NCBI RefSeq assembly: GCF_003086895.1
Contig: NZ_CP026004.1
Span: forward strand, 2,020,731-2,084,730
Length of the DNA stretch: 64,000 bases
Source of the DNA: Stenotrophomonas sp. ESTM1D_MKCIP4_1
GTDB lineage: Bacteria > Pseudomonadota > Gammaproteobacteria > Xanthomonadales > Xanthomonadaceae
Direction of reading: 5' to 3'
A model generated the notes under the pieces. The model saw nothing but the letters and a program-made list of their open reading frames with translations, ran no database searches and was not told the origin of the DNA. Both the position numbers and the translations under genes were made by a program. Position 1 is the stretch's first letter. Each line of letters begins with the position of its first letter. Below, piece by piece: positions 1 through 7,797 of this stretch.

Positions 1-83
1 GTGGCGGGTGCGCAGGGGCCAATGGCGGGTTGGCTGGGACCAATGGCGGATGCGTCTGGGCCCGGATGGGCAACAATGGGCGG

Positions 84-968
84 ATGGATAATGGAGATCC
101 GGCGGCGTCGCCCGCCCTTGATGCAGAACGGCTGCGACGCCCCGTGCTGGACGCCCTGTTCTGGTCGCTGCTGTTCCTGGGCACTGCCTCGGGCAACGTT
201 CTGGCGAAGTGGATGCGGGCGCTGCGTGATGAGCAGCCGTTCCCGGCCGGGGCGATTTCGATCGAGGAGTTCAGCAGTGCGCTGGCCAGCCTGGGCCTGC
301 TGGTGCTGCTGCATGGGGCCGCGCGGCGATGGCCGTTGCATGCCGATACCTGGCGGCAGCGCATCGGCTTCTATGTGCTGGGAGGTATTGCCTGGTGGCT
401 GCTGCACGTCAGTGCGATGGTGCTGCTGCGCAAGCTGGCGTTCGGCCTGCTTGGCCAGCACTACACCTACGGCGACTGGCCGGCGCAGTGGTTCTATGAG
501 TTCTTCAAGGACGTGCAGACGTACAGCCTGCTGGTGATCGCGGTGCATGCCGTGGCCTGGTTCGGACGCCAGCGGCAGGGTGAAGCGCATCTGCTGGCGC
601 CGCCCGAGGAGGGCCCGCCAGTTGAACCGGTCGAACGCCCGCAGCACTTCCTGGTACGCAAGCTGGGCAAGGAATTCCTGGTTGCCACCGCGGATGTGGA
701 GTACGCCCAGGCGGCGGGCAATTATGTGAACCTGCGGGTGCGCGGCCATGACTATCCGCTGCGCATCACCATGGCGGTGCTGGAACAGCGCCTGGATCCG
801 GCCGTGTTCCTGCGCCCGCACCGCAGCTGGCTGATCCACCGCGGCCACCTGCGCTCGATCGAGCCGTTGGACGGGGGTGAAGCCCTGCTGCACATGGCCG
901 ACGGCGCCAGGGTGCCCTGCAGCCGGCGGCAGCTGCCGCTGCTGCGGCAGGCGCTGGCAGGTGCCTGA
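84..968 (+). CDS. Membrane-anchored LytTR-family DNA-binding regulator
   Basis: From the ATG at 84 the protein is 294 aa. The N-terminal 165 residues hold about four hydrophobic segments (around residues 25-42, 60-80, 90-115 and 140-160). A charged, proline-rich linker leads to a C-terminal LytTR domain (about 190-290) with the characteristic 'YVNLRV…YPLRITMAVLEQRL…FLRPHRSWLIH' pattern. LytTR domains bind direct-repeat DNA. Here the domain is tethered to a membrane module rather than to a receiver domain, so the protein probably senses a membrane or envelope signal directly; that role is inferred. Translation could begin further upstream because the frame is open to about position 30, but that part is low-complexity repeat-like sequence, so 84 is preferred. 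A GC-rich stem-loop follows the stop. Confidence 0.75.
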   Translation: MDNGDPAASPALDAERLRRPVLDALFWSLLFLGTASGNVLAKWMRALRDEQPFPAGAISIEEFSSALASLGLLVLLHGAARRWPLHADTWRQRIGFYVLGGIAWWLLHVSAMVLLRKLAFGLLGQHYTYGDWPAQWFYEFFKDVQTYSLLVIAVHAVAWFGRQRQGEAHLLAPPEEGPPVEPVERPQHFLVRKLGKEFLVATADVEYAQAAGNYVNLRVRGHDYPLRITMAVLEQRLDPAVFLRPHRSWLIHRGHLRSIEPLDGGEALLHMADGARVPCSRRQLPLLRQALAGA

Positions 969-969
969 A

Positions 970-993
970 CGGGCGGGCCGCTGGGCCCGCCCG
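970..993. terminator. GC-rich stem-loop between convergent genes
   Basis: Ten-base-pair GC stem with a four-base loop directly after the LytTR gene stop and before the loiP stop on the other strand. There is no T-run, so it is only a candidate bidirectional 3' end structure. Confidence 0.4.
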
Positions 994-1001
994 CGCAAGG
1001 C

Positions 1002-1742
1002 TTACTTCTTGTCTTTCTTGATCATCGTGTCGATGCGCGCGGCGCGGGCTTCCGAGCCCGGGTGCGAGGACATCAGGCCGCCTTCGCTGGACAGCTTGCG
1101 GAACATGCTGGCCAGGGCCGCCGGATCATAGTTGTGGCGCTTCATGAACTGGTAGCCGTACTCGTCAGCGGCGCTTTCTTCCTTCTGCGAGAACTGGGCG
1201 TTGATGAAGCTCTCGCCCAGTTCGCCGAGCTGGCCCTGGCTGAGCTGGGTCAGATTGCCGTTGCCGGACGCGGCCAGGCCTTCACGGCCGGCCGAGGTGA
1301 GCAGGGCGGTGCGCATCTTGGTCTTGCTGTGGCCGAGCTTCACATGGCCGATTTCGTGGCCGATTACGCCACGCACTTCGTCGTCGCTGGCCATGTCCAT
1401 CAGGCCGCTGTAAACGCGTACGCAGCCGTTGGCCATCGCCCAGGCATTGACGTCGGCGGTGCGGTAGACCTTGAAGTTCAGGTTCAGGCCGTCCTCGTTG
1501 GCCAGGCCCTGGGTGATCTTCGCCAGGCGCTGGGCATAGGGGTCGTTGCCGGTCACCACCTGGTTTTCCTTGTCCATGTAGGCGCAGGCCTGGTCGGCGG
1601 CCGCCGAGACTTCCGCGTCGGACAGGGTCAGGGCCTTGCCGGCCTTCATGCCGGTGCTGGTCAGGCCCTTCAGGTCGATGGCCGAGGCATTGGCGGCCAG
1701 CAGGCAGGCGGCCAGGCACAGGGTGGAACGGATGATCGTCAT
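1002..1742 (-). CDS. loiP: M48-family periplasmic metalloprotease, LoiP/YggG-like
   Basis: The 246-aa protein has an N-terminal signal sequence (about residues 1-21, probable cleavage after ANASA). It carries the zinc-protease motif HEIGH at 129-133 and the third-ligand region EESAADE at 188-194. The 'VNAWAMANGCVRVYSGLMDM' type segment and overall length closely match E. coli LoiP (YggG), an envelope-stress protease. LoiP in E. coli is an outer-membrane lipoprotein. Here no lipobox lies at the right distance, so a soluble periplasmic enzyme is more likely. The gene is transcribed divergently from prfB. LoiP is the closest remembered match; another short M48 family cannot be excluded. Confidence 0.85.
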   Translation of the reverse strand: MTIIRSTLCLAACLLAANASAIDLKGLTSTGMKAGKALTLSDAEVSAAADQACAYMDKENQVVTGNDPYAQRLAKITQGLANEDGLNLNFKVYRTADVNAWAMANGCVRVYSGLMDMASDDEVRGVIGHEIGHVKLGHSKTKMRTALLTSAGREGLAASGNGNLTQLSQGQLGELGESFINAQFSQKEESAADEYGYQFMKRHNYDPAALASMFRKLSSEGGLMSSHPGSEARAARIDTMIKKDKK

Positions 1743-1922
1743 TGAAATGGTGCTCCTTGGTTGGAATGACCCGCGTGGCCCCTGTTCCCGCGGTGGTGGG
1801 GAAGTCTACCGGGATCGTGTGGCCGGGTGTGCAGCGCAGGCCGGGGCCCCTGGCCTGCCTCGCCGGAGGCCCAGCGCCTGCGGTATCATTGCCAGTCATC
1901 TATTTAGTGCATAACCGCCGAC

Positions 1923-3048
1923 ATGATCGAACTGAATCCTGTCCGCCAGCGCATCACCGATCTGACCGATCGTGTGGTGTCGCTCAGGGGGTATCTTTGA
2001 CTACGACGCCAAGAAAGAGCGTCTTGAAGAAGTAACGCGGGAGCTGGAAAGCCCCGACGTCTGGAACAACGCCGAATACGCACAGAACCTGGGCCGTGAG
2101 CGCTCCAGCCTGGAAAAGACCGTGGGCGGCATCGCCTCGGTGCTCGACGGCCTGACCGACGCGACCGAACTGCTGGAACTGGCTGAATCCGAACAGGACG
2201 AAGATACCGCCCTGGCCGTGGTCGCCGATCTGGACAAGCACCAGGCACACGTGGAGAAGCTGGAATTCCAGCGCATGTTCTCCGGCGAGATGGACAATGC
2301 TGCCGCTTTCGTCGATATCCAGGCCGGTGCCGGTGGTACCGAAGCCCAGGACTGGGCGGAAATCCTGCTGCGCATGTACCTGCGCTGGTGCGAATCGCGC
2401 GGCTGGAAGACCGAGCTGATGGAAGTGTCTGGTGGCGACGTTGCCGGCATCAAGTCGGCCACCCTGCGCGTGGAAGGTGATTACGCCTACGGCTGGCTGA
2501 AGACCGAGACCGGCGTGCACCGCCTGGTGCGCAAGTCGCCGTTCGATTCGGACAACCGCCGCCACACCAGCTTCACCTCGGTGTTCGTGTCGCCGGAAAT
2601 CGATGACAACATCGATATCACCATCAACCCGGCCGACCTGCGTACCGACGTGTACCGTTCGTCCGGTGCCGGTGGCCAGCACGTCAACAAGACCGAGTCG
2701 GCGGTGCGTATCACCCACATCCCGACCAACATCGTCGTGGCCTGCCAGACCGGCCGCAGCCAGCACCAGAACCGCGACAACGCGATGAAGATGCTGGCCG
2801 CCAAGCTGTACGAGCTGGAAATCCAGAAGCGCAACGCCGAAAAGGACGCCGTGGAAGCCACCAAGTCCGATATCGGCTGGGGCAGCCAGATCCGCAACTA
2901 CGTGCTCGACCAGAGCCGCATCAAGGATCTGCGCACCGGCATCGAGCGTTCGGATACGCAGAAGGTGCTCGATGGCGACCTGGACGAGTTCGTCGAGGCC
3001 AGCCTGAAGGCCGGTCTGGCGGTCGGTTCCAAGCGCAGCGATGCCTGA
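1923..3048 (+). CDS. prfB: Peptide chain release factor 2, programmed +1 frameshift
   Basis: RF2 releases polypeptides at UGA and UAA codons. The gene needs a frameshift: ATG at 1923 opens 25 codons ([19 protein letters not shown]…RGYL) ending at an in-frame TGA (1998-2000). Reading then continues in the +1 frame as [12 protein letters not shown] to 3048. The site has the canonical AGGGGG internal Shine-Dalgarno, CTT slip codon and TGA-C context. The body has the SPF codon-recognition tripeptide ([12 protein letters not shown]) and the catalytic GGQ loop ([14 protein letters not shown]). In xanthomonads prfB lies beside lysS in the rpf region; here other genes separate them. No strong Shine-Dalgarno precedes the ATG. 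Confidence 0.97.
1985..2001 (+). promoter_or_regulatory. prfB: prfB +1 recoding site
   Basis: AGGGGG followed by TATCTTTGAC. The Shine-Dalgarno-like purine tract sits just upstream of the CTT-TGA slip/stop pair, and the stop is followed by C. This matches the autoregulatory element known from bacterial RF2 genes, where low RF2 favours slippage into the productive frame. Confidence 0.95.
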
Positions 3049-3093
3049 TCCAGGCGCCTGCGCGGATGTCATCGCCTTCCGCAACGGAGGGCG

Positions 3094-3876
3094 ATGATGC
3101 GCAGCGAAAGCGAACGGAAGGAACTTGGCGGCTTCCTGAAAGCCTGCCGCGCCCGTGTCGATCCCGCCACGCTCGGCCTGCCGGCCGGGCGTCGGCGCAC
3201 CCCCGGGCTGAAGCGCGAGGAAGTGGCGCTGGCCATCGGGGTCAGCGTCAGCTGGTACACCTGGATCGAGCAGGGCCGCGAGGTGCGCGCCTCACCGGAA
3301 GTGCTCGAGCGCCTGGCCACGGTGCTGCGCCTGAGCGATGACGAGCGCGCCTATGCCTTTGCACTGTCCGGTTACGGCGTGCCGCTGGAATCGCCGGACG
3401 AGAGCGTGACCGAGGGTCTGCGCCAGCTGGTGGAGGCGATGCAGCCGATTCCGGCCTACGTGCGCAATACGCGCTTTGACATCCTGGCGTGGAACGCGGC
3501 GATTGCGGATCTGTTCGTGGATTACAGCCAGTTCCCGCCGAACCAGCGCAATACGCTGTGGCTGATGTTCCTGTACGCGCCTTACCGCGAGCGCATCCTC
3601 AACTGGGAGGAGATGACCCGCGGGCTGCTGGCCGGGTTCCGCGCGGCGATGGCGCAGGCGCCGGACAAGACGCCCTTCCTGGCGCTGGCCGAGGATATTT
3701 CGGCGCACAGCGAGGAATTCCGGCGGTGGTGGCCGGAGCATGACGTCCGTCGTTTCGACGAAGGGGCGAAGAAGCTGATGCACCCCACCCGCGGTCTGCT
3801 GGACCTGCAGTACGTGGCCCTGGTGCCGGAGAGCCGGCACGATCTTTCGCTGGTGACCTACCTGCCGCGGAAGTAG
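3094..3876 (+). CDS. XRE-type HTH regulator with MmyB-like ligand domain
   Basis: 260 aa. Residues about 8-85 form a helix-turn-helix ('RRTPGLKREEVALAIGVS' and 'SVSWYTWIEQGR'). Residues about 105-255 match the MmyB-like ligand-binding domain that often follows this HTH ('AYVRNTRFDILAWNAA', 'NTLWLMFL', 'RFDEGAKKLMHPTRGLLDLQY'). Members are usually small-molecule-responsive transcription factors acting on adjacent oxidoreductase genes. A good ribosome site (GGAGGG, 3087-3092 region) precedes two tandem ATGs (3094 and 3097); either could start translation. The target is unknown; the nearest downstream genes are the SSADH/ALS pair beyond a 650-bp repeat-rich spacer. Confidence 0.85.
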   Translation: MMRSESERKELGGFLKACRARVDPATLGLPAGRRRTPGLKREEVALAIGVSVSWYTWIEQGREVRASPEVLERLATVLRLSDDERAYAFALSGYGVPLESPDESVTEGLRQLVEAMQPIPAYVRNTRFDILAWNAAIADLFVDYSQFPPNQRNTLWLMFLYAPYRERILNWEEMTRGLLAGFRAAMAQAPDKTPFLALAEDISAHSEEFRRWWPEHDVRRFDEGAKKLMHPTRGLLDLQYVALVPESRHDLSLVTYLPRK

Positions 3877-3924
3877 GGGGTTGTTCGGCAGGGCTTGCAG
3901 CCCTGCACCTGCGCCTGCTCAAAG

Positions 3925-3942
3925 CAACAGCAACAGCAACAG
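3925..3942 (+). repeat. Hexamer microsatellite (CAACAG)3
   Basis: Three perfect CAACAG units immediately left of the large hairpin at 3960-4063. A different hexamer repeat flanks the related hairpin at 4211-4312. Confidence 0.7.
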
Positions 3943-3959
3943 AGGGCATTCCGTGGGAT

Positions 3960-4063
3960 GGCGGGGCGGTGTGGGCTTGCAGGACACGCCGTAAACCCAT
4001 CCATGGGGGCTCGTAGGCGCCATCCATGGCGCCTGCGGTCCTGCAAGCCCACACCGCCCCGCC
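3960..4063. repeat. Two-level hairpin element, copy A
   Basis: Perfect 26-bp inverted arms (3960-3985 and 4038-4063) enclose a second palindrome, GGCGCCAT-CC-ATGGCGCC, at 4016-4033. It shares architecture, but not arm sequence, with the elements at 4211-4312 and 47194-47298. It lies in a 650-bp spacer (3877-4528) in which I see no gene; the spacer also holds a SMAG-like palindrome, a GGGTCAGAGCC hairpin and two hexamer tracts. Confidence 0.8.
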
Positions 4064-4087
4064 CCTGACAGGTTCACGCGGCTGTTG

Positions 4088-4112
4088 GTAGGTGCCGACC
4101 GTTGGTCGGCAC
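4088..4112 (+). repeat. SMAG-type GTAG palindrome
   Basis: GTAG followed by GTGCCGACC-GTT-GGTCGGCAC. It resembles the REP-like SMAG elements described in S. maltophilia. Confidence 0.7.
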
Positions 4113-4137
4113 ATCTTTCAGATGTCGGTATTCAAAT

Positions 4138-4176
4138 GGGGTCAGAGCCCGTTGCGCAGCAACGGGATCCGACCCC
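4138..4176. repeat. GGGTCAGAGCC/GACCCC hairpin, copy 1
   Basis: Inverted GGGGTC…GACCCC ends enclose a CCCGTTGC/GCAACGGG stem. One of seven copies in the window with a constant outer frame and a covarying inner stem. Confidence 0.8.
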
Positions 4177-4210
4177 GTGCCGTTCCGACAGATCGCGAAA
4201 ATCTGTCGAA

Positions 4211-4312
4211 GGCGGGGTGGGTCCGGTTGAGGGGGCGTGAGCGCCATGGATGGCGCGACCGAGGCTACATGGACGTATTCACGCCGTCCCCCTCAACCGG
4301 ACCTGCCCCGCC
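4211..4312. repeat. Two-level hairpin element, copy B
   Basis: Inverted arms of about 26 bp (4211-4236 and 4286-4312, a few mismatches) surround the palindrome GCGCCAT-GG-ATGGCGC (4241-4256). This is followed by ACCGAG and CATGGACG segments also seen in copy C. The arms differ completely from copy A but remain complementary. Confidence 0.8.
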
Positions 4313-4332
4313 AACCTACGGAATGCACGCAC

Positions 4333-4361
4333 TTGACGTTGACGTTGACGTTGACGTTGAC
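4333..4361 (+). repeat. Hexamer microsatellite (TTGACG)4 TTGAC
   Basis: Four perfect TTGACG units plus a partial fifth, 20 bp to the right of hairpin copy B. Such tracts can change length by slippage. Confidence 0.8.
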
Positions 4362-4528
4362 CTTGCATTGAGCGGGTGCAGGGCGCAGCCCTGCCATAAC
4401 CCCCCTCCCTATACAGGTAAGTGCAGGTCACAGGATAAGCAGACGCCTTGTTGCTGCCCGCGATCAGGTCCACATTCCCGTACAGGAAACGGGCGGCCTG
4501 CCCGTTGTCGAGACAACAGGAGACCTGC

Positions 4529-5914
4529 ATGTCCGCTGCCCCCACCACCGCCATTTCCCGCGATCCGGCCACCGGCCAGGTCATCGCCAACTACTCCTTC
4601 GCCACCCCCGCTGAACTGGAAGCCATCCTGCAACGCGGACAGGCCGGCTTTGCCGCCTGGAGCGCCCAGTCGCTGGACGCGCGCGCTGGCGTGCTGCGCG
4701 CCATGGCTGCCGTGCTGCGGCGTGACCGCGAGCCGCTGGCCGCGCTGGCCACCGCCGAAATGGGCAAGGTGCACGCCGAGGCGCTGGCCGAGATCGAGAA
4801 GTGCGCCGTGCTGTGCGACTGGTATGCCGAAAACGGTGCCTCCTTCCTTCGCGACGAACCCACCCAGGTGGCCAATGACAAGGCCTACGTGTCCTACCTG
4901 CCGCTGGGCGTGGTGCTGGGCATCATGCCGTGGAACTTCCCGTACTGGCAGGTGATGCGCGCGGCCGTGCCGATCCTGATGGGCGGCAATGGCTTCCTGC
5001 TGAAGCCGGCCGAGAACATCGTCGGCACCGCGCAGCTGCTCGATGCGGCCTGGCGCGAGGCTGGGCTGCCGGACGGCACCTTCATCGCCGCCAACATCAG
5101 CCGCGAGGGCACCAGTGCGGCCATCGCCGATGATCGCATCGCCGCCGTCACCCTCACCGGCAGCGTCGCCGCAGGCCGCAGCATCGCCGCCCAGGCCGGG
5201 CAGGCATTGAAGAAGGTGGTGCTGGAGCTGGGCGGCTCCGATCCGTTCATCGTGCTGGCCGATGCCGATCTCGATGCCGCCGTGGATGCGGCCGTGGCCT
5301 CGCGCTTCCAGAACACGGGGCAGGTGTGCATTGCCGGCAAGCGCATCATCGTTGAAGACGCGGTCTACGAGCGTTTCGTGGCGCAGTTCTGCCAGAAGGT
5401 ACAGGCGCTGACCGTCGGTGATGGCCGCGAGGCCGGCAACCGCATCGGTCCGATGGCGCGGCAGGACCTGCTGGAACAGCTGGATGCGCAGGTGCGGGCC
5501 ACAGTCGATGCCGGTGCGCAGCTGCTGGTCGGCGGTCATCAGCTGGAACGCGCGGGCAGTTTCTACGCGCCCACCGTGCTGGCCGGGGTGGAACCGGGCA
5601 TGCAGGCCTTCGATACCGAAACCTTCGGCCCGGTCGCCTCGATCACCCGTGCACGCGACGCCTACCATGCGGTGGAACTGGCCAACCAGAGCGAGTTCGG
5701 CCTCAGCGGCAACCTGTGGACCGGTAACCGGGAACGCGCCATGCAGCTGGCCCGGCGGCTGCAGACCGGTGGCGTGTTCGTCAACGGTTTCTCCGCCTCC
5801 GACCCGCGCGTGCCGATCGGTGGCGTGAAGAAGAGCGGTTTCGGCCGCGAGCTCTCGCATTTCGGCATCCGTGAGTTCGTCAACGCGCAGACCGTCTGGT
5901 TCGACAAGCGTTGA
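4529..5914 (+). CDS. NAD(P)-dependent succinate-semialdehyde dehydrogenase, Sad/YneI-like
   Basis: 461 aa, the length of the Sad/YneI branch. It oxidises succinate semialdehyde (or a similar short aldehyde) to the acid in the cytoplasm. The aldehyde dehydrogenase signatures are clear: the general-base Glu in VVLELGGSDPF (E233), the catalytic Cys in NTGQVCIAGKR (C267), and the cofactor-region 'PWNFPYWQVMR'. The ATG at 4529 follows an AGGAG at 4518-4522 with proper spacing, so the longer open frame upstream is not used. The acetolactate synthase gene follows after 63 nt and is probably co-transcribed. The exact aldehyde substrate cannot be read from sequence. Confidence 0.88.
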   Translation: MSAAPTTAISRDPATGQVIANYSFATPAELEAILQRGQAGFAAWSAQSLDARAGVLRAMAAVLRRDREPLAALATAEMGKVHAEALAEIEKCAVLCDWYAENGASFLRDEPTQVANDKAYVSYLPLGVVLGIMPWNFPYWQVMRAAVPILMGGNGFLLKPAENIVGTAQLLDAAWREAGLPDGTFIAANISREGTSAAIADDRIAAVTLTGSVAAGRSIAAQAGQALKKVVLELGGSDPFIVLADADLDAAVDAAVASRFQNTGQVCIAGKRIIVEDAVYERFVAQFCQKVQALTVGDGREAGNRIGPMARQDLLEQLDAQVRATVDAGAQLLVGGHQLERAGSFYAPTVLAGVEPGMQAFDTETFGPVASITRARDAYHAVELANQSEFGLSGNLWTGNRERAMQLARRLQTGGVFVNGFSASDPRVPIGGVKKSGFGRELSHFGIREFVNAQTVWFDKR

Positions 5915-5977
5915 CGCGCGGCTTCCATCCTTCCTGCAACGATCCACCATCAGTCCAGCGAAAGGGACGGCATTCCA

Positions 5978-7618
5978 ATGTCCAAGGGTTCAGATCTGCT
6001 TGTCGCCGCACTTGAGAACGAAGGCGTCGAGCGCATTTTCGGTATTCCCGGCGAAGAGAATCTCGACGTGGTCGAGTCGCTGCGCCATTCCAGCATCGAA
6101 CTGGTCATCACCCGCCACGAGCAGGCGGCGGTGTTCATGGCCGCTACCTACGGGCGCCTCACCGGCAAGCCGGGCGTCTGCCTGGCCACGCTCGGGCCGG
6201 GCGCGCTGAACTTCACCACCGGCGCGGCGTATGCGCTGCTGGGGGCGTGGCCGGTCATCATGATCACCGGCCAGAAGGGCATCGTCGCCAGCAAGCAGGC
6301 GCGTTTCCAGATCGTGGACATCGTCAGCACGATGAAGCCGCTGACCAAGCTGGCCCGGCAGATCGTCTCGGCACGCACCATTCCCACCATCGTCCGCGAG
6401 GCCTTCCGCGTGGCCCAAGAGGAGCGCCCCGGCCCGGTGCTGCTGGAGCTGCCCGAGGACATCGCGGCCACCGAGGTGGAAGGCGTTTCCCTCATTCCCA
6501 CCCATGCGGTGGACCGGCCGATTGCCAGCCCGGAAGCGCTGGACCGTGCGGCCGAGATCATCCGCGGCGCGAAGCGGCCGCTGTTGATGATCGCCTCGGC
6601 GGCGTCGCGGCCGCAGTCCAGCGAGGCGCTGTCGGCCTTCGTGCAGCGCGCGGGCATCCCGTTCTTCACCACGCAGATGGGCAAGGGCGCAGTGGCCGGT
6701 GGCTCGGGCCTGTACATGGGCACGGCCGCATTGACCGAACGCGACTACGTGCACATGGCCATCGACCAGGCCGATGTGATCGTGACCATCGGCCATGAAG
6801 TGACCGAAAAGCCGCCGTTCGTCATGCGTCCGGGCGGCCCGACGGTCATCCATATCGGCTATTCGCAGGCGGCGGTGGAGCAGGTGTACTTCCCGCAGGT
6901 GGAGGTGATCGGTGATATCGGCCGCTCGCTGACCCAGCTGGCCGACCGCATTGAAGGCGGGGTGGCCCATGCCGATGCGCTGCTGCCCCTGCGTGCGACC
7001 ATCCTGGAGCACCTGGCTGATCGTGCCGGGGAGGACGGGTTCACCCCGCAGCGCCTGGTCCATGACGTGCGCCAGGTGATGCCGCCGGACGGCATCGTGG
7101 CGCTGGACAACGGCATGTACAAGATCTGGTTCGCGCGGAACTACCGCACCCAGGTGGCCAACACGCTGCTGCTGGACAATGCGCTGGCGACCATGGGCGC
7201 GGGCCTGCCGTCGGCCATCATGGCTGCGATCCTGTATCCGCAACGGCGGGTGCTGGCGGTCTGTGGCGATGGCGGCTTCATGATGAACAGCCAGGAGCTG
7301 GAGACGGCGCGACGGCTTGGCCTGAATCTGGTGGTGCTGATCCTCAACGACGGCGCGTACGGGATGATCCGCTGGAAGCAGGCCGTGGACGGCTTCACCG
7401 ATTACGGCATGACCTTCAGCAACCCGGATTTCGTGAAGTACGCCGAGGCCTACGGTTGCCGCGGGCACGAAGTGACTGCCATCGAGCAGTTCATTCCGGC
7501 CCTGGAAGCGGCCTTCCAGGAAGGCGGGGTGCACCTGGTGTCGGTGCCGGTGGATTATTCGGAGAACCAGCGGGTGCTGGTGGATGAACTGCGGCAGGCT
7601 TTCCCGGGGAGCGGCTGA
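5978..7618 (+). CDS. alsS: Acetolactate synthase, catabolic AlsS-like large subunit
   Basis: 546-aa ThDP enzyme that condenses two pyruvates to 2-acetolactate. The activating Glu is in [11 protein letters not shown] (E48). The ThDP/Mg motif runs [21 protein letters not shown]…NDGAYG. The start region '[13 protein letters not shown]' is typical of the AlsS branch. No small regulatory subunit gene is adjacent, which favours a catabolic or pyruvate-overflow role over branched-chain amino-acid synthesis. The pairing with an aldehyde dehydrogenase suggests a shared 2-oxoacid/aldehyde pathway (inference). Another ThDP-dependent 2-oxoacid enzyme of the same fold is possible. Confidence 0.82.
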   Translation: MSKGSDLLVAALENEGVERIFGIPGEENLDVVESLRHSSIELVITRHEQAAVFMAATYGRLTGKPGVCLATLGPGALNFTTGAAYALLGAWPVIMITGQKGIVASKQARFQIVDIVSTMKPLTKLARQIVSARTIPTIVREAFRVAQEERPGPVLLELPEDIAATEVEGVSLIPTHAVDRPIASPEALDRAAEIIRGAKRPLLMIASAASRPQSSEALSAFVQRAGIPFFTTQMGKGAVAGGSGLYMGTAALTERDYVHMAIDQADVIVTIGHEVTEKPPFVMRPGGPTVIHIGYSQAAVEQVYFPQVEVIGDIGRSLTQLADRIEGGVAHADALLPLRATILEHLADRAGEDGFTPQRLVHDVRQVMPPDGIVALDNGMYKIWFARNYRTQVANTLLLDNALATMGAGLPSAIMAAILYPQRRVLAVCGDGGFMMNSQELETARRLGLNLVVLILNDGAYGMIRWKQAVDGFTDYGMTFSNPDFVKYAEAYGCRGHEVTAIEQFIPALEAAFQEGGVHLVSVPVDYSENQRVLVDELRQAFPGSG

Positions 7619-7636
7619 GGCCAGCCTCCCGCTCTG

Positions 7637-7690
7637 GTAGGTGTCGACCTTGGTCGACACAGCGACCGCCAACCAAGGTTGGCGACTACC
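7637..7690. repeat. Pair of facing GTAG palindromes
   Basis: GTAG-GTGTCGACC/GGTCGACAC, then on the opposite orientation CCAACC-AAGGTTGG ending CTACC. It is a head-to-head SMAG-like dimer in the alsS–lysS spacer and could form a stable 3' end structure for alsS. Confidence 0.65.
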
Positions 7691-7797
7691 GGGGCAGGGG
7701 CGGCCGGCGGGGTTGGGGCAGGGCGGTTTTGGTATGCTGTGCAACCGGCTGTGCCGGTCGCAGCATCCCCCCCTCACTACACGATTCCCGCAGATCC

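Noticed and set aside
1705..1742. Lipoprotein signal in the LoiP-like protease (LAAC)
   Set aside because: The Cys would lie only 13 residues from the start with almost no hydrophobic core before it; a type I cleavage after ANASA fits better.
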